Assembly: GCA_032622095.1 (NCBI GenBank)
Contig: CP136061.1
Coordinates: 238,004,609 to 238,068,608 of the forward strand
DNA length: 64,000 nt
Source of the DNA: Siphonodentalium dalli
Taxonomy: Eukaryota > Mollusca > Scaphopoda > Gadilida > Siphonodentaliidae
Direction of reading: 5' to 3'
The notes under the pieces are model-generated. The model saw nothing but the letters and a program-made list of their open reading frames with translations, searched no databases and was not told the origin of the DNA. How positions within the stretch are numbered: the first letter of the stretch is position 1; each line of letters begins with the position of its first letter. Positions 1 to 11,623 of the stretch are shown in pieces. The position numbers and the translations under genes are program-made.

Positions 1-240
1 GAATATCTCATGCTTGATGTGGCTATTCTTGCTGCTGATGCTTTCTTTCACTTACATCAGCCAAAAAAATAGTAAGATTTTTCATAAAAAATGCCAATTT
101 TTCAAGGTATTTTCAAAAAATTTCAAGGTGGTAATAGTCACATGATGATGCAAATGACCCATAACATGGGCATGTCAACGACACATATATCAATTGTTAT
201 AAGAACCTAATTTAACAAGTATTTTGGATTTTATAGCCAG

Positions 241-260
241 TGATATACAGATATATATCA
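241..260. other. AT-rich inverted repeat in the core
   Basis: TGATATA-CAGATA-TATATCA has perfect 7-bp arms with a 6-nt spacer, repeated in each monomer. In monomer 27 the spacer-side sequence is altered by an A to T change at 33615. No function can be assigned. Confidence 0.6.
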
Positions 261-788
261 TAAAAGTGTGTCATTTCCACTGGTGGGTATGGTCATTTGA
301 AGGTTAATAGCACTAAAACTTGGACACATTTAAGAAAATGCTTCAGCAATTCAAAGAGAGCATATCTTTATTCAACTAATTCAATATACACCCACATCCA
401 GTTATCTTGGATCACCCTTGCAGACCTGAAAATGTCATATTTTATTCTTCAATGTGCTGATAAAGTCATGCGCTTGATGCTCAGCTGATCAGATCTGGAC
501 TCAATGACCTCACATCACCAGAAGTTCTCTCATGGAAAGAATATTGAACAGTCTTCCATAGCTGATCCATGTATGCAACACCAGACCCCTAAAACTGAGT
601 GAAAATGGGGCCTGAACATGACTGGTGGTGGAAAATTGTGCTTTTTTGATGAATAATTTGTTAAAGGGGGTGGGGTTAAATTGTGTGTGATAAATAAAGA
701 ACCACAGAAGTGATATTGTTTTTGAACACATTTTTTCCATTGATGGGTAATTCTGAAGAAATGTAGGGAGTTACAATTATTCCGCGAA

Positions 789-806
789 AAAGCGGGCTAT
801 CGCTTT
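789..806. other. Inverted repeat ending at the insertion site
   Basis: AAAGCG-GGCTAT-CGCTTT has perfect 6-bp arms and a 6-nt spacer. The last arm base is the T of the TA target. It overlaps a GC-rich inverted repeat CCGC-GAAAAA-GCGG at 782-795, so only one of the two can form at a time. It is present in all monomers. The right arm is shortened by one or two T in the junction variants at 43643, 58068 and 6207. Confidence 0.6.
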
Positions 807-807
807 A

Positions 808-825
808 GGTTACACTGGTGTAAAT
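808..825 (+). repeat. Left terminal inverted repeat of the MITE
   Basis: GGTTACACTGGTGTAAAT, a perfect inverted match to 1241-1258. It contains its own palindrome TTACAC-TG-GTGTAA (810-823), so each end could fold or bind a dimeric protein on its own. The same repeat is present in every filled monomer. Confidence 0.9.
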
Positions 826-949
826 AAGGTTCCGAGTGACATCTAGCGGATGCGGGAGGAATATATAGGAGAGAATAAAATAGACACTGGGCCCTGATTG
901 GTCAATAGCCTTGTGTGATTTTCACATAAAAAAATCATCACACCTCTTC

Positions 950-967
950 CCTATGATTTCCCATAGG
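950..967. other. CCTATG/CATAGG inverted repeat inside the MITE
   Basis: Perfect 6-bp arms around a 6-nt spacer, in the middle of the 451-bp insert and repeated in every filled monomer. Just left of it, GTGTGAT (912-918) and ATCATCACAC (934-943) can pair partly. Confidence 0.5.
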
Positions 968-1240
968 TAAAATAACCATTGGCACAGGAATTAACCCTTT
1001 GTAGTGAAGTTTGAATTTTTTGGTGTGGTCTAAAATATGACTGTATTTTTTTATGCGGTTCTGACACTAGTTACGAAAACATAAGATTTAAAGGCGAATT
1101 CCCTGCTAGACAGACATGATTTTTTTGTGTAAAAAGTTTCCCAAAATGTCAATTTTTAAGATTTAAAGAAAATTTTGGACCCAACATTTATATTGCCAAC
1201 ACTATACGCTAAAACGTTAGCACTGAGGCCTATGGAAAAC

Positions 1241-1258
1241 ATTTACACCAGTGTAACC
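1241..1258 (-). repeat. Right terminal inverted repeat of the MITE
   Basis: ATTTACACCAGTGTAACC, the exact reverse complement of 808-825. It is followed by the second copy of the TA duplication (1259-1260) and then by the AAGGG that starts the next monomer. Confidence 0.9.
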
Positions 1259-1260
1259 TA

Positions 1261-2160
1261 AAGGGAAAAAGTAGCTTTTTATCATTTTTGATTCCTGGGA
1301 GTCACTTTAAAGCATTTTAATGCATTTTACAGAGCCTGGTCTTTCAGTCCAATGAATATCTCATGCTTGATGTGGCTATTCTTGCTGCTGATGCTTTCTT
1401 TCACTTACATCAGCCAAAAAAATAGTAAGATTTTTCATAAAAAATGCCAATTTTTCAAGGTATTTTCAAAAAATTTCAAGGTGGTAATAGTCACATGATG
1501 ATGCAAATGACCCATAACATGGGCATGTCAACGACACATATATCAATTGTTATAAGAACCTAATTTAACAAGTATTTTGGATTTTATAGCCAGTGATATA
1601 CAGATATATATCATAAAAGTGTGTCATTTCCACTGGTGGGTATGGTCATTTGAAGGTTAATAGCACTAAAACTTGGACACATTTAAGAAAATGCTTCAGC
1701 AATTCAAAGAGAGCATATCTTTATTCAACTAATTCAATATACACCCACATCCAGTTATCTTGGATCACCCTTGCAGACCTGAAAATGTCATATTTTATTC
1801 TTCAATGTGCTGATAAAGTCATGCGCTTGATGCTCAGCTGATCAGATCTGGACTCAATGACCTCACATCACCAGAAGTTCTCTCATGGAAAGAATATTGA
1901 ACAGTCTTCCATAGCTGATCCATGTATGCAACACCAGACCCCTAAAACTGAGTGAAAATGGGGCCTGAACATGACTGGTGGTGGAAAATTGTGCTTTTTT
2001 GATGAATAATTTGTTAAAGGGGGTGGGGTTAAATTGTGTGTGATAAATAAAGAACCACAGAAGTGATATTGTTTTTGAACACATTTTTTCCATTGATGGG
2101 TAATTCTGAAGAAATGTAGGGAGTTACAATTATTCCGCGAAAAAGCGGGCTATCGCTTTA
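1261..2160 (+). repeat. Satellite monomer 1, empty, 900 bp (reference core unit)
   Basis: This is the reference form of the core without insert. It starts AAGGGAAAAAGTAGC and ends CTATCGCTTTA, so the junction with the next copy reads CGC-TTTAAA-GGG, which is the intact insertion site. The core is AT-rich. It carries several short inverted repeats: AAAAAG/CTTTTT at 1266-1280, TGATATA/TATATCA at 1594-1613 and AAAGCG/CGCTTT at the right end. A nine-base direct repeat TTTCAAGGT occurs twice in its first third. Its only open frames are a TTG-start 63-codon frame on + and a 76-codon frame on -, neither with recognisable domains. I treat the core as non-coding. Confidence 0.97.
1266..1280. other. 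AAAAAG-TAG-CTTTTT inverted repeat at monomer start
   Basis: Perfect 6-bp arms with a 3-nt spacer lie five bases right of the insertion site. A following T run gives it the look of a hairpin plus U-tract, but the window is not bacterial and no gene precedes it. One monomer (5) has A to G at 5323, which breaks the arm. Confidence 0.5.
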
Positions 2161-3060
2161 AAGGGAAAAAGTAGCTTTTTATCATTTTTGATTCCTGGGA
2201 GTCACTTTAAAGCATTTTAATGCATTTTACAGAGCCTGGTCTTTCAGTCCAATGAATATCTCATGCTTGATGTGGCTATTCTTGCTGCTGATGCTTTCTT
2301 TCACTTACATCAGCCAAAAAAATAGTAAGATTTTTCATAAAAAATGCCAATTTTTCAAGGTATTTTCAAAAAATTTCAAGGTGGTAATAGTCACATGATG
2401 ATGCAAATGACCCATAACATGGGCATGTCAACGACACATATATCAATTGTTATAAGAACCTAATTTAACAAGTATTTTGGATTTTATAGCCAGTGATATA
2501 CAGATATATATCATAAAAGTGTGTCATTTCCACTGGTGGGTATGGTCATTTGAAGGTTAATAGCACTAAAACTTGGACACATTTAAGAAAATGCTTCAGC
2601 AATTCAAAGAGAGCATATCTTTATTCAACTAATTCAATATACACCCACATCCAGTTATCTTGGATCACCCTTGCAGACCTGAAAATGTCATATTTTATTC
2701 TTCAATGTGCTGATAAAGTCATGCGCTTGATGCTCAGCTGATCAGATCTGGACTCAATGACCTCACATCACCAGAAGTTCTCTCATGGAAAGAATATTGA
2801 ACAGTCTTCCATAGCTGATCCATGTATGCAACACCAGACCCCTAAAACTGAGTGAAAATGGGGCCTGAACATGACTGGTGGTGGAAAATTGTGCTTTTTT
2901 GATGAATAATTTGTTAAAGGGGGTGGGGTTAAATTGTGTGTGATAAATAAAGAACCACAGAAGTGATATTGTTTTTGAACACATTTTTTCCATTGATGGG
3001 TAATTCTGAAGAAATGTAGGGAGTTACAATTATTCCGCGAAAAAGCGGGCTATCGCTTTA
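2161..3060 (+). repeat. Satellite monomer 2, empty, 900 bp
   Basis: Intact TTTAAA junction with monomer 3. No differences from monomer 1 were noticed. Confidence 0.97.
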
Positions 3061-4413
3061 AAGGGAAAAAGTAGCTTTTTATCATTTTTGATTCCTGGGA
3101 GTCACTTTAAAGCATTTTAATGCATTTTACAGAGCCTGGTCTTTCAGTCCAATGAATATCTCATGCTTGATGTGGCTATTCTTGCTGCTGATGCTTTCTT
3201 TCACTTACATCAGCCAAAAAAATAGTAAGATTTTTCATAAAAAATGCCAATTTTTCAAGGTATTTTCAAAAAATTTCAAGGTGGTAATAGTCACATGATG
3301 ATGCAAATGACCCATAACATGGGCATGTCAACGACACATATATCAATTGTTATAAGAACCTAATTTAACAAGTATTTTGGATTTTATAGCCAGTGATATA
3401 CAGATATATATCATAAAAGTGTGTCATTTCCACTGGTGGGTATGGTCATTTGAAGGTTAATAGCACTAAAACTTGGACACATTTAAGAAAATGCTTCAGC
3501 AATTCAAAGAGAGCATATCTTTATTCAACTAATTCAATATACACCCACATCCAGTTATCTTGGATCACCCTTGCAGACCTGAAAATGTCATATTTTATTC
3601 TTCAATGTGCTGATAAAGTCATGCGCTTGATGCTCAGCTGATCAGATCTGGACTCAATGACCTCACATCACCAGAAGTTCTCTCATGGAAAGAATATTGA
3701 ACAGTCTTCCATAGCTGATCCATGTATGCAACACCAGACCCCTAAAACTGAGTGAAAATGGGGCCTGAACATGACTGGTGGTGGAAAATTGTGCTTTTTT
3801 GATGAATAATTTGTTAAAGGGGGTGGGGTTAAATTGTGTGTGATAAATAAAGAACCACAGAAGTGATATTGTTTTTGAACACATTTTTTCCATTGATGGG
3901 TAATTCTGAAGAAATGTAGGGAGTTACAATTATTCCGCGAAAAAGCGGGCTATCGCTTTAGGTTACACTGGTGTAAATAAGGTTCCGAGTGACATCTAGC
4001 GGATGCGGGAGGAATATATAGGAGAGAATAAAATAGACACTGGGCCCTGATTGGTCAATAGCCTTGTGTGATTTTCACATAAAAAAATCATCACACCTCT
4101 TCCCTATGATTTCCCATAGGTAAAATAACCATTGGCACAGGAATTAACCCTTTGTAGTGAAGTTTGAATTTTTTGGTGTGGTCTAAAATATGACTGTATT
4201 TTTTTATGCGGTTCTGACACTAGTTACGAAAACATAAGATTTAAAGGCGAATTCCCTGCTAGACAGACATGATTTTTTTGTGTAAAAAGTTTCCCAAAAT
4301 GTCAATTTTTAAGATTTAAAGAAAATTTTGGACCCAACATTTATATTGCCAACACTATACGCTAAAACGTTAGCACTGAGGCCTATGGAAAACATTTACA
4401 CCAGTGTAACCTA
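3061..4413 (+). repeat. Satellite monomer 3, filled, 1353 bp
   Basis: Single filled unit set between two pairs of empty ones. Confidence 0.97.
3961..4411. mobile_element. MITE copy in monomer 3
   Basis: 451 bp, with TA at 3959-3960 and 4412-4413. Confidence 0.85.
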
Positions 4414-5313
4414 AAGGGAAAAAGTAGCTTTTTATCATTTTTGATTCCTGGGAGTCACTTTAAAGCATTTTAATGCATTTTACAGAGCCTGGTCTTTCAG
4501 TCCAATGAATATCTCATGCTTGATGTGGCTATTCTTGCTGCTGATGCTTTCTTTCACTTACATCAGCCAAAAAAATAGTAAGATTTTTCATAAAAAATGC
4601 CAATTTTTCAAGGTATTTTCAAAAAATTTCAAGGTGGTAATAGTCACATGATGATGCAAATGACCCATAACATGGGCATGTCAACGACACATATATCAAT
4701 TGTTATAAGAACCTAATTTAACAAGTATTTTGGATTTTATAGCCAGTGATATACAGATATATATCATAAAAGTGTGTCATTTCCACTGGTGGGTATGGTC
4801 ATTTGAAGGTTAATAGCACTAAAACTTGGACACATTTAAGAAAATGCTTCAGCAATTCAAAGAGAGCATATCTTTATTCAACTAATTCAATATACACCCA
4901 CATCCAGTTATCTTGGATCACCCTTGCAGACCTGAAAATGTCATATTTTATTCTTCAATGTGCTGATAAAGTCATGCGCTTGATGCTCAGCTGATCAGAT
5001 CTGGACTCAATGACCTCACATCACCAGAAGTTCTCTCATGGAAAGAATATTGAACAGTCTTCCATAGCTGATCCATGTATGCAACACCAGACCCCTAAAA
5101 CTGAGTGAAAATGGGGCCTGAACATGACTGGTGGTGGAAAATTGTGCTTTTTTGATGAATAATTTGTTAAAGGGGGTGGGGTTAAATTGTGTGTGATAAA
5201 TAAAGAACCACAGAAGTGATATTGTTTTTGAACACATTTTTTCCATTGATGGGTAATTCTGAAGAAATGTAGGGAGTTACAATTATTCCGCGAAAAAGCG
5301 GGCTATCGCTTTA
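4414..5313 (+). repeat. Satellite monomer 4, empty, 900 bp
   Basis: Intact TTTAAA junction at its right end. Confidence 0.97.
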
Positions 5314-6211
5314 AAGGGAAAAGGTAGCTTTTTATCATTTTTGATTCCTGGGAGTCACTTTAAAGCATTTTAATGCATTTTACAGAGCCTGGTCTTTCAG
5401 TCCAATGAATATCTCATGCTTGATGTGGCTATTCTTGCTGCTGATGCTTTCTTTCACTTACATCAGCCAAAAAAATAGTAAGATTTTTCATAAAAAATGC
5501 CAATTTTTCAAGGTATTTTCAAAAAATTTCAAGGTGGTAATAGTCACATGATGATGCAAATGACCCATAACATGGGCATGTCAACGACACATATATCAAT
5601 TGTTATAAGAACCTAATTTAACAAGTATTTTGGATTTTATAGCCAGTGATATACAGATATATATCATAAAAGTGTGTCATTTCCACTGGTGGGTATGGTC
5701 ATTTGAAGGTTAATAGCACTAAAACTTGGACACATTTAAGAAAATGCTTCAGCAATTCAAAGAGAGCATATCTTTATTCAACTAATTCAATATACACCCA
5801 CATCCAGTTATCTTGGATCACCCTTGCAGACCTGAAAATGTCATATTTTATTCTTCAATGTGCTGATAAAGTCATGCGCTTGATGCTCAGCTGATCAGAT
5901 CTGGACTCAATGACCTCACATCACCAGAAGTTCTCTCATGGAAAGAATATTGAACAGTCTTCCATAGCTGATCCATGTATGCAACACCAGACCCCTAAAA
6001 CTGAGTGAAAATGGGGCCTGAACATGACTGGTGGTGGAAAATTGTGCTTTTTTGATGAATAATTTGTTAAAGGGGGTGGGGTTAAATTGTGTGTGATAAA
6101 TAAAGAACCACAGAAGTGATATTGTTTTTGAACACATTTTTTCCATTGATGGGTAATTCTGAAGAAATGTAGGGAGTTACAATTATTCCGCGAAAAAGCG
6201 GGCTATCGCTA
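5314..6211 (+). repeat. Satellite monomer 5, empty, 898 bp
   Basis: Private A to G at 5323. The right junction is shortened by two T (see 6207-6216). Confidence 0.97.
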
Positions 6212-6216
6212 AAGGG
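6207..6216. other. Empty-site variant CGC-TAAA-GGG (minus TT)
   Basis: The insertion site lacks two T compared with CGC-TTTAAA-GGG. It is the only copy of this form in the window. Confidence 0.8.
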
Positions 6217-7564
6217 AAAAAGTAGCTTTTTATCATTTTTGATTCCTGGGAGTCACTTTAAAGCATTTTAATGCATTTTACAGAGCCTGGTCTTTCAGTC
6301 CAATGAATATCTCATGCTTGATGTGGCTATTCTTGCTGCTGATGCTTTCTTTCACTTACATCAGCCAAAAAAATAGTAAGATTTTTCATAAAAAATGCCA
6401 ATTTTTCAAGGTATTTTCAAAAAATTTCAAGGTGGTAATAGTCACATGATGATGCAAATGACCCATAACATGGGCATGTCAACGACACATATATCAATTG
6501 TTATAAGAACCTAATTTAACAAGTATTTTGGATTTTATAGCCAGTGATATACAGATATATATCATAAAAGTGTGTCATTTCCACTGGTGGGTATGGTCAT
6601 TTGAAGGTTAATAGCACTAAAACTTGGACACATTTAAGAAAATGCTTCAGCAATTCAAAGAGAGCATATCTTTATTCAACTAATTCAATATACACCCACA
6701 TCCAGTTATCTTGGATCACCCTTGCAGACCTGAAAATGTCATATTTTATTCTTCAATGTGCTGATAAAGTCATGCGCTTGATGCTCAGCTGATCAGATCT
6801 GGACTCAATGACCTCACATCACCAGAAGTTCTCTCATGGAAAGAATATTGAACAGTCTTCCATAGCTGATCCATGTATGCAACACCAGACCCCTAAAACT
6901 GAGTGAAAATGGGGCCTGAACATGACTGGTGGTGGAAAATTGTGCTTTTTTGATGAATAATTTGTTAAAGGGGGTGGGGTTAAATTGTGTGTGATAAATA
7001 AAGAACCACAGAAGTGATATTGTTTTTGAACACATTTTTTCCATTGATGGGTAATTCTGAAGAAATGTAGGGAGTTACAATTATTCCGCGAAAAAGCGGG
7101 CTATCGCTTTAGGTTACACTGGTGTAAATAAGGTTCCGAGTGACATCTAGCGGATGCGGGAGGAATATATAGGAGAGAATAAAATAGACACTGGGCCCTG
7201 ATTGGTCAATAGCCTTGTGTGATTTTCACATAAAAAAATCATCACACCTCTTCCCTATGATTTCCCATAGGTAAAATAACCATTGGCACAGGAATTAACC
7301 CTTTGTAGTGAAGTTTGAATTTTTTGGTGTGGTCTAAAATATGACTGTATTTTTTTATGCGGTTCTGACACTAGTTACGAAAACATAAGATTTAAAGGCG
7401 AATTCCCTGCTAGACAGACATGATTTTTTTGTGTAAAAAGTTTCCCAAAATGTCAATTTTTAAGATTTAAAGAAAATTTTGGACCCAACATTTATATTGC
7501 CAACACTATACGCTAAAACGTTAGCACTGAGGCCTATGGAAAACATTTACACCAGTGTAACCTA
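6212..7564 (+). repeat. Satellite monomer 6, filled, 1353 bp
   Basis: First of twelve consecutive filled monomers. Confidence 0.97.
7112..7562. mobile_element. MITE copy in monomer 6
   Basis: 451 bp with standard junctions, although the junction at the left edge of this monomer is the TAAA variant. Confidence 0.85.
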
Positions 7565-8917
7565 AAGGGAAAAAGTAGCTTTTTATCATTTTTGATTCCT
7601 GGGAGTCACTTTAAAGCATTTTAATGCATTTTACAGAGCCTGGTCTTTCAGTCCAATGAATATCTCATGCTTGATGTGGCTATTCTTGCTGCTGATGCTT
7701 TCTTTCACTTACATCAGCCAAAAAAATAGTAAGATTTTTCATAAAAAATGCCAATTTTTCAAGGTATTTTCAAAAAATTTCAAGGTGGTAATAGTCACAT
7801 GATGATGCAAATGACCCATAACATGGGCATGTCAACGACACATATATCAATTGTTATAAGAACCTAATTTAACAAGTATTTTGGATTTTATAGCCAGTGA
7901 TATACAGATATATATCATAAAAGTGTGTCATTTCCACTGGTGGGTATGGTCATTTGAAGGTTAATAGCACTAAAACTTGGACACATTTAAGAAAATGCTT
8001 CAGCAATTCAAAGAGAGCATATCTTTATTCAACTAATTCAATATACACCCACATCCAGTTATCTTGGATCACCCTTGCAGACCTGAAAATGTCATATTTT
8101 ATTCTTCAATGTGCTGATAAAGTCATGCGCTTGATGCTCAGCTGATCAGATCTGGACTCAATGACCTCACATCACCAGAAGTTCTCTCATGGAAAGAATA
8201 TTGAACAGTCTTCCATAGCTGATCCATGTATGCAACACCAGACCCCTAAAACTGAGTGAAAATGGGGCCTGAACATGACTGGTGGTGGAAAATTGTGCTT
8301 TTTTGATGAATAATTTGTTAAAGGGGGTGGGGTTAAATTGTGTGTGATAAATAAAGAACCACAGAAGTGATATTGTTTTTGAACACATTTTTTCCATTGA
8401 TGGGTAATTCTGAAGAAATGTAGGGAGTTACAATTATTCCGCGAAAAAGCGGGCTATCGCTTTAGGTTACACTGGTGTAAATAAGGTTCCGAGTGACATC
8501 TAGCGGATGCGGGAGGAATATATAGGAGAGAATAAAATAGACACTGGGCCCTGATTGGTCAATAGCCTTGTGTGATTTTCACATAAAAAAATCATCACAC
8601 CTCTTCCCTATGATTTCCCATAGGTAAAATAACCATTGGCACAGGAATTAACCCTTTGTAGTGAAGTTTGAATTTTTTGGTGTGGTCTAAAATATGACTG
8701 TATTTTTTTATGCGGTTCTGACACTAGTTACGAAAACATAAGATTTAAAGGCGAATTCCCTGCTAGACAGACATGATTTTTTTGTGTAAAAAGTTTCCCA
8801 AAATGTCAATTTTTAAGATTTAAAGAAAATTTTGGACCCAACATTTATATTGCCAACACTATACGCTAAAACGTTAGCACTGAGGCCTATGGAAAACATT
8901 TACACCAGTGTAACCTA
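7565..8917 (+). repeat. Satellite monomer 7, filled, 1353 bp
   Basis: No variant noticed. Confidence 0.97.
8465..8915. mobile_element. MITE copy in monomer 7
   Basis: 451 bp, no variant noticed. Confidence 0.85.
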
Positions 8918-10270
8918 AAGGGAAAAAGTAGCTTTTTATCATTTTTGATTCCTGGGAGTCACTTTAAAGCATTTTAATGCATTTTACAGAGCCTGGTCTT
9001 TCAGTCCAATGAATATCTCATGCTTGATGTGGCTATTCTTGCTGCTGATGCTTTCTTTCACTTACATCAGCCAAAAAAATAGTAAGATTTTTCATAAAAA
9101 ATGCCAATTTTTCAAGGTATTTTCAAAAAATTTCAAGGTGGTAATAGTCACATGATGATGCAAATGACCCATAACATGGGCATGTCAACGACACATATAT
9201 CAATTGTTATAAGAACCTAATTTAACAAGTATTTTGGATTTTATAGCCAGTGATATACAGATATATATCATAAAAGTGTGTCATTTCCACTGGTGGGTAT
9301 GGTCATTTGAAGGTTAATAGCACTAAAACTTGGACACATTTAAGAAAATGCTTCAGCAATTCAAAGAGAGCATATCTTTATTCAACTAATTCAATATACA
9401 CCCACATCCAGTTATCTTGGATCACCCTTGCAGACCTGAAAATGTCATATTTTATTCTTCAATGTGCTGATAAAGTCATGCGCTTGATGCTCAGCTGATC
9501 AGATCTGGACTCAATGACCTCACATCACCAGAAGTTCTCTCATGGAAAGAATATTGAACAGTCTTCCATAGCTGATCCATGTATGCAACACCAGACCCCT
9601 AAAACTGAGTGAAAATGGGGCCTGAACATGACTGGTGGTGGAAAATTGTGCTTTTTTGATGAATAATTTGTTAAAGGGGGTGGGGTTAAATTGTGTGTGA
9701 TAAATAAAGAACCACAGAAGTGATATTGTTTTTGAACACATTTTTTCCATTGATGGGTAATTCTGAAGAAATGTAGGGAGTTACAATTATTCCGCGAAAA
9801 AGCGGGCTATCGCTTTAGGTTACACTGGTGTAAATAAGGTTCCGAGTGACATCTAGCGGATGCGGGAGGAATATATAGGAGAGAATAAAATAGACACTGG
9901 GCCCTGATTGGTCAATAGCCTTGTGTGATTTTCACATAAAAAAATCATCACACCTCTTCCCTATGATTTCCCATAGGTAAAATAACCATTGGCACAGGAA
10001 TTAACCCTTTGTAGTGAAGTTTGAATTTTTTGGTGTGGTCTAAAATATGACTGTATTTTTTTATGCGGTTCTGACACTAGTTACGAAAACATAAGATTTA
10101 AAGGCGAATTCCCTGCTAGACAGACATGATTTTTTTGTGTAAAAAGTTTCCCAAAATGTCAATTTTTAAGATTTAAAGAAAATTTTGGACCCAACATTTA
10201 TATTGCCAACACTATACGCTAAAACGTTAGCACTGAGGCCTATGGAAAACATTTACACCAGTGTAACCTA
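8918..10270 (+). repeat. Satellite monomer 8, filled, 1353 bp
   Basis: No variant noticed. Confidence 0.97.
9818..10268. mobile_element. MITE copy in monomer 8
   Basis: 451 bp, no variant noticed. Confidence 0.85.
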
Positions 10271-11623
10271 AAGGGAAAAAGTAGCTTTTTATCATTTTTG
10301 ATTCCTGGGAGTCACTTTAAAGCATTTTAATGCATTTTACAGAGCCTGGTCTTTCAGTCCAATGAATATCTCATGCTTGATGTGGCTATTCTTGCTGCTG
10401 ATGCTTTCTTTCACTTACATCAGCCAAAAAAATAGTAAGATTTTTCATAAAAAATGCCAATTTTTCAAGGTATTTTCAAAAAATTTCAAGGTGGTAATAG
10501 TCACATGATGATGCAAATGACCCATAACATGGGCATGTCAACGACACATATATCAATTGTTATAAGAACCTAATTTAACAAGTATTTTGGATTTTATAGC
10601 CAGTGATATACAGATATATATCATAAAAGTGTGTCATTTCCACTGGTGGGTATGGTCATTTGAAGGTTAATAGCACTAAAACTTGGACACATTTAAGAAA
10701 ATGCTTCAGCAATTCAAAGAGAGCATATCTTTATTCAACTAATTCAATATACACCCACATCCAGTTATCTTGGATCACCCTTGCAGACCTGAAAATGTCA
10801 TATTTTATTCTTCAATGTGCTGATAAAGTCATGCGCTTGATGCTCAGCTGATCAGATCTGGACTCAATGACCTCACATCACCAGAAGTTCTCTCATGGAA
10901 AGAATATTGAACAGTCTTCCATAGCTGATCCATGTATGCAACACCAGACCCCTAAAACTGAGTGAAAATGGGGCCTGAACATGACTGGTGGTGGAAAATT
11001 GTGCTTTTTTGATGAATAATTTGTTAAAGGGGGTGGGGTTAAATTGTGTGTGATAAATAAAGAACCACAGAAGTGATATTGTTTTTGAACACATTTTTTC
11101 CATTGATGGGTAATTCTGAAGAAATGTAGGGAGTTACAATTATTCCGCGAAAAAGCGGGCTATCGCTTTAGGTTACACTGGTGTAAATAAGGTTCCGAGT
11201 GACATCTAGCGGATGCGGGAGGAATATATAGGAGAGAATAAAATAGACACTGGGCCCTGATTGGTCAATAGCCTTGTGTGATTTTCACATAAAAAAATCA
11301 TCACACCTCTTCCCTATGATTTCCCATAGGTAAAATAACCATTGGCACAGGAATTAACCCTTTGTAGTGAAGTTTGAATTTTTTGGTGTGGTCTAAAATA
11401 TGACTGTATTTTTTTATGCGGTTCTGACACTAGTTACGAAAACATAAGATTTAAAGGCGAATTCCCTGCTAGACAGACATGATTTTTTTGTGTAAAAAGT
11501 TTCCCAAAATGTCAATTTTTAAGATTTAAAGAAAATTTTGGACCCAACATTTATATTGCCAACACTATACGCTAAAACGTTAGCACTGAGGCCTATGGAA
11601 AACATTTACACCAGTGTAACCTA
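10271..11623 (+). repeat. Satellite monomer 9, filled, 1353 bp
   Basis: No variant noticed. Confidence 0.97.
11171..11621. mobile_element. MITE copy in monomer 9
   Basis: 451 bp, no variant noticed. Confidence 0.85.

Larger units (their letters stand above)
808..1258. mobile_element. 451-bp TA-flanked MITE (reference copy), Tc1/mariner-like
   Basis: The insert begins GGTTACACTGGTGTAAAT and ends with the exact reverse complement. These 18-bp terminal inverted repeats are extended to 22 bp by the flanking TTTA/TAAA. TA is present on both sides (806-807 and 1259-1260) but only once in empty monomers, so the target-site duplication is TA. Known families: TA duplication is the hallmark of Tc1/mariner/pogo transposons, and short non-coding derivatives are MITEs. 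There is no transposase frame inside. Internal landmarks are a palindrome CCTATG-6 nt-CATAGG (950-967), GCTAA/TTAGC (1208-1221) and runs of T. Strand is arbitrary. I do not recognise the family by name. A three-base TSD as in PIF/Harbinger does not fit because the flanks are TTA and TAA. Confidence 0.85.
1..1260 (+). repeat. Satellite monomer 0, filled, left-truncated by window
   Basis: Lacks its first 93 bases because the window opens inside it. The insert is at 808-1258. No variant was noticed. Confidence 0.97.

Noticed and set aside
148-155. Exact octamer motif ATGCAAAT in each monomer
   Set aside because: A single 8-base match in AT-rich DNA without neighbouring regulatory sites is not evidence of function.
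297-488. A 63-codon frame on the plus strand in every monomer
   Set aside because: It begins with TTG, not a normal eukaryotic start, is short, and resembles no family I know.
481-570. A 29-codon minus-strand frame (ATG at 570) in another phase, with a protein-like composition
   Set aside because: Too short to judge. It lies between stops in AT-rich repeat DNA and has no recognised homology.
510-740. A 76-codon ATG frame on the minus strand, repeated in every monomer with one Thr/Ile difference
   Set aside because: Its conservation simply reflects array homogeneity. It has no recognisable domain, signal or membrane segment. The only variants are the G to A marker (amino-acid changing) and a silent T to A, which is too little to show selection.
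782-807. GC-rich hairpin followed by CTAT, considered as a Helitron 3' end
   Set aside because: The terminal CTRR is absent, no 5' TC end is found, and the TA duplication with inverted ends points to a cut-and-paste element.
693-906. AATAAA (693-698), a TATA-like stretch (861-868) and a CCAAT-type motif (897-906)
   Set aside because: Short AT-rich motifs expected by chance; no exon, reading frame or transcript evidence goes with them.
991-1006. TTAA followed by CCCTTTG inside the insert, resembling a piggyBac-type end
   Set aside because: No matching inverted end with a second TTAA is present nearby, and the outer ends with TA duplication explain the insert fully.
1-1353. The filled period (1353) is exactly three times the insert length (451)
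   Set aside because: I see no similarity between the insert and the core, so the ratio looks like coincidence.
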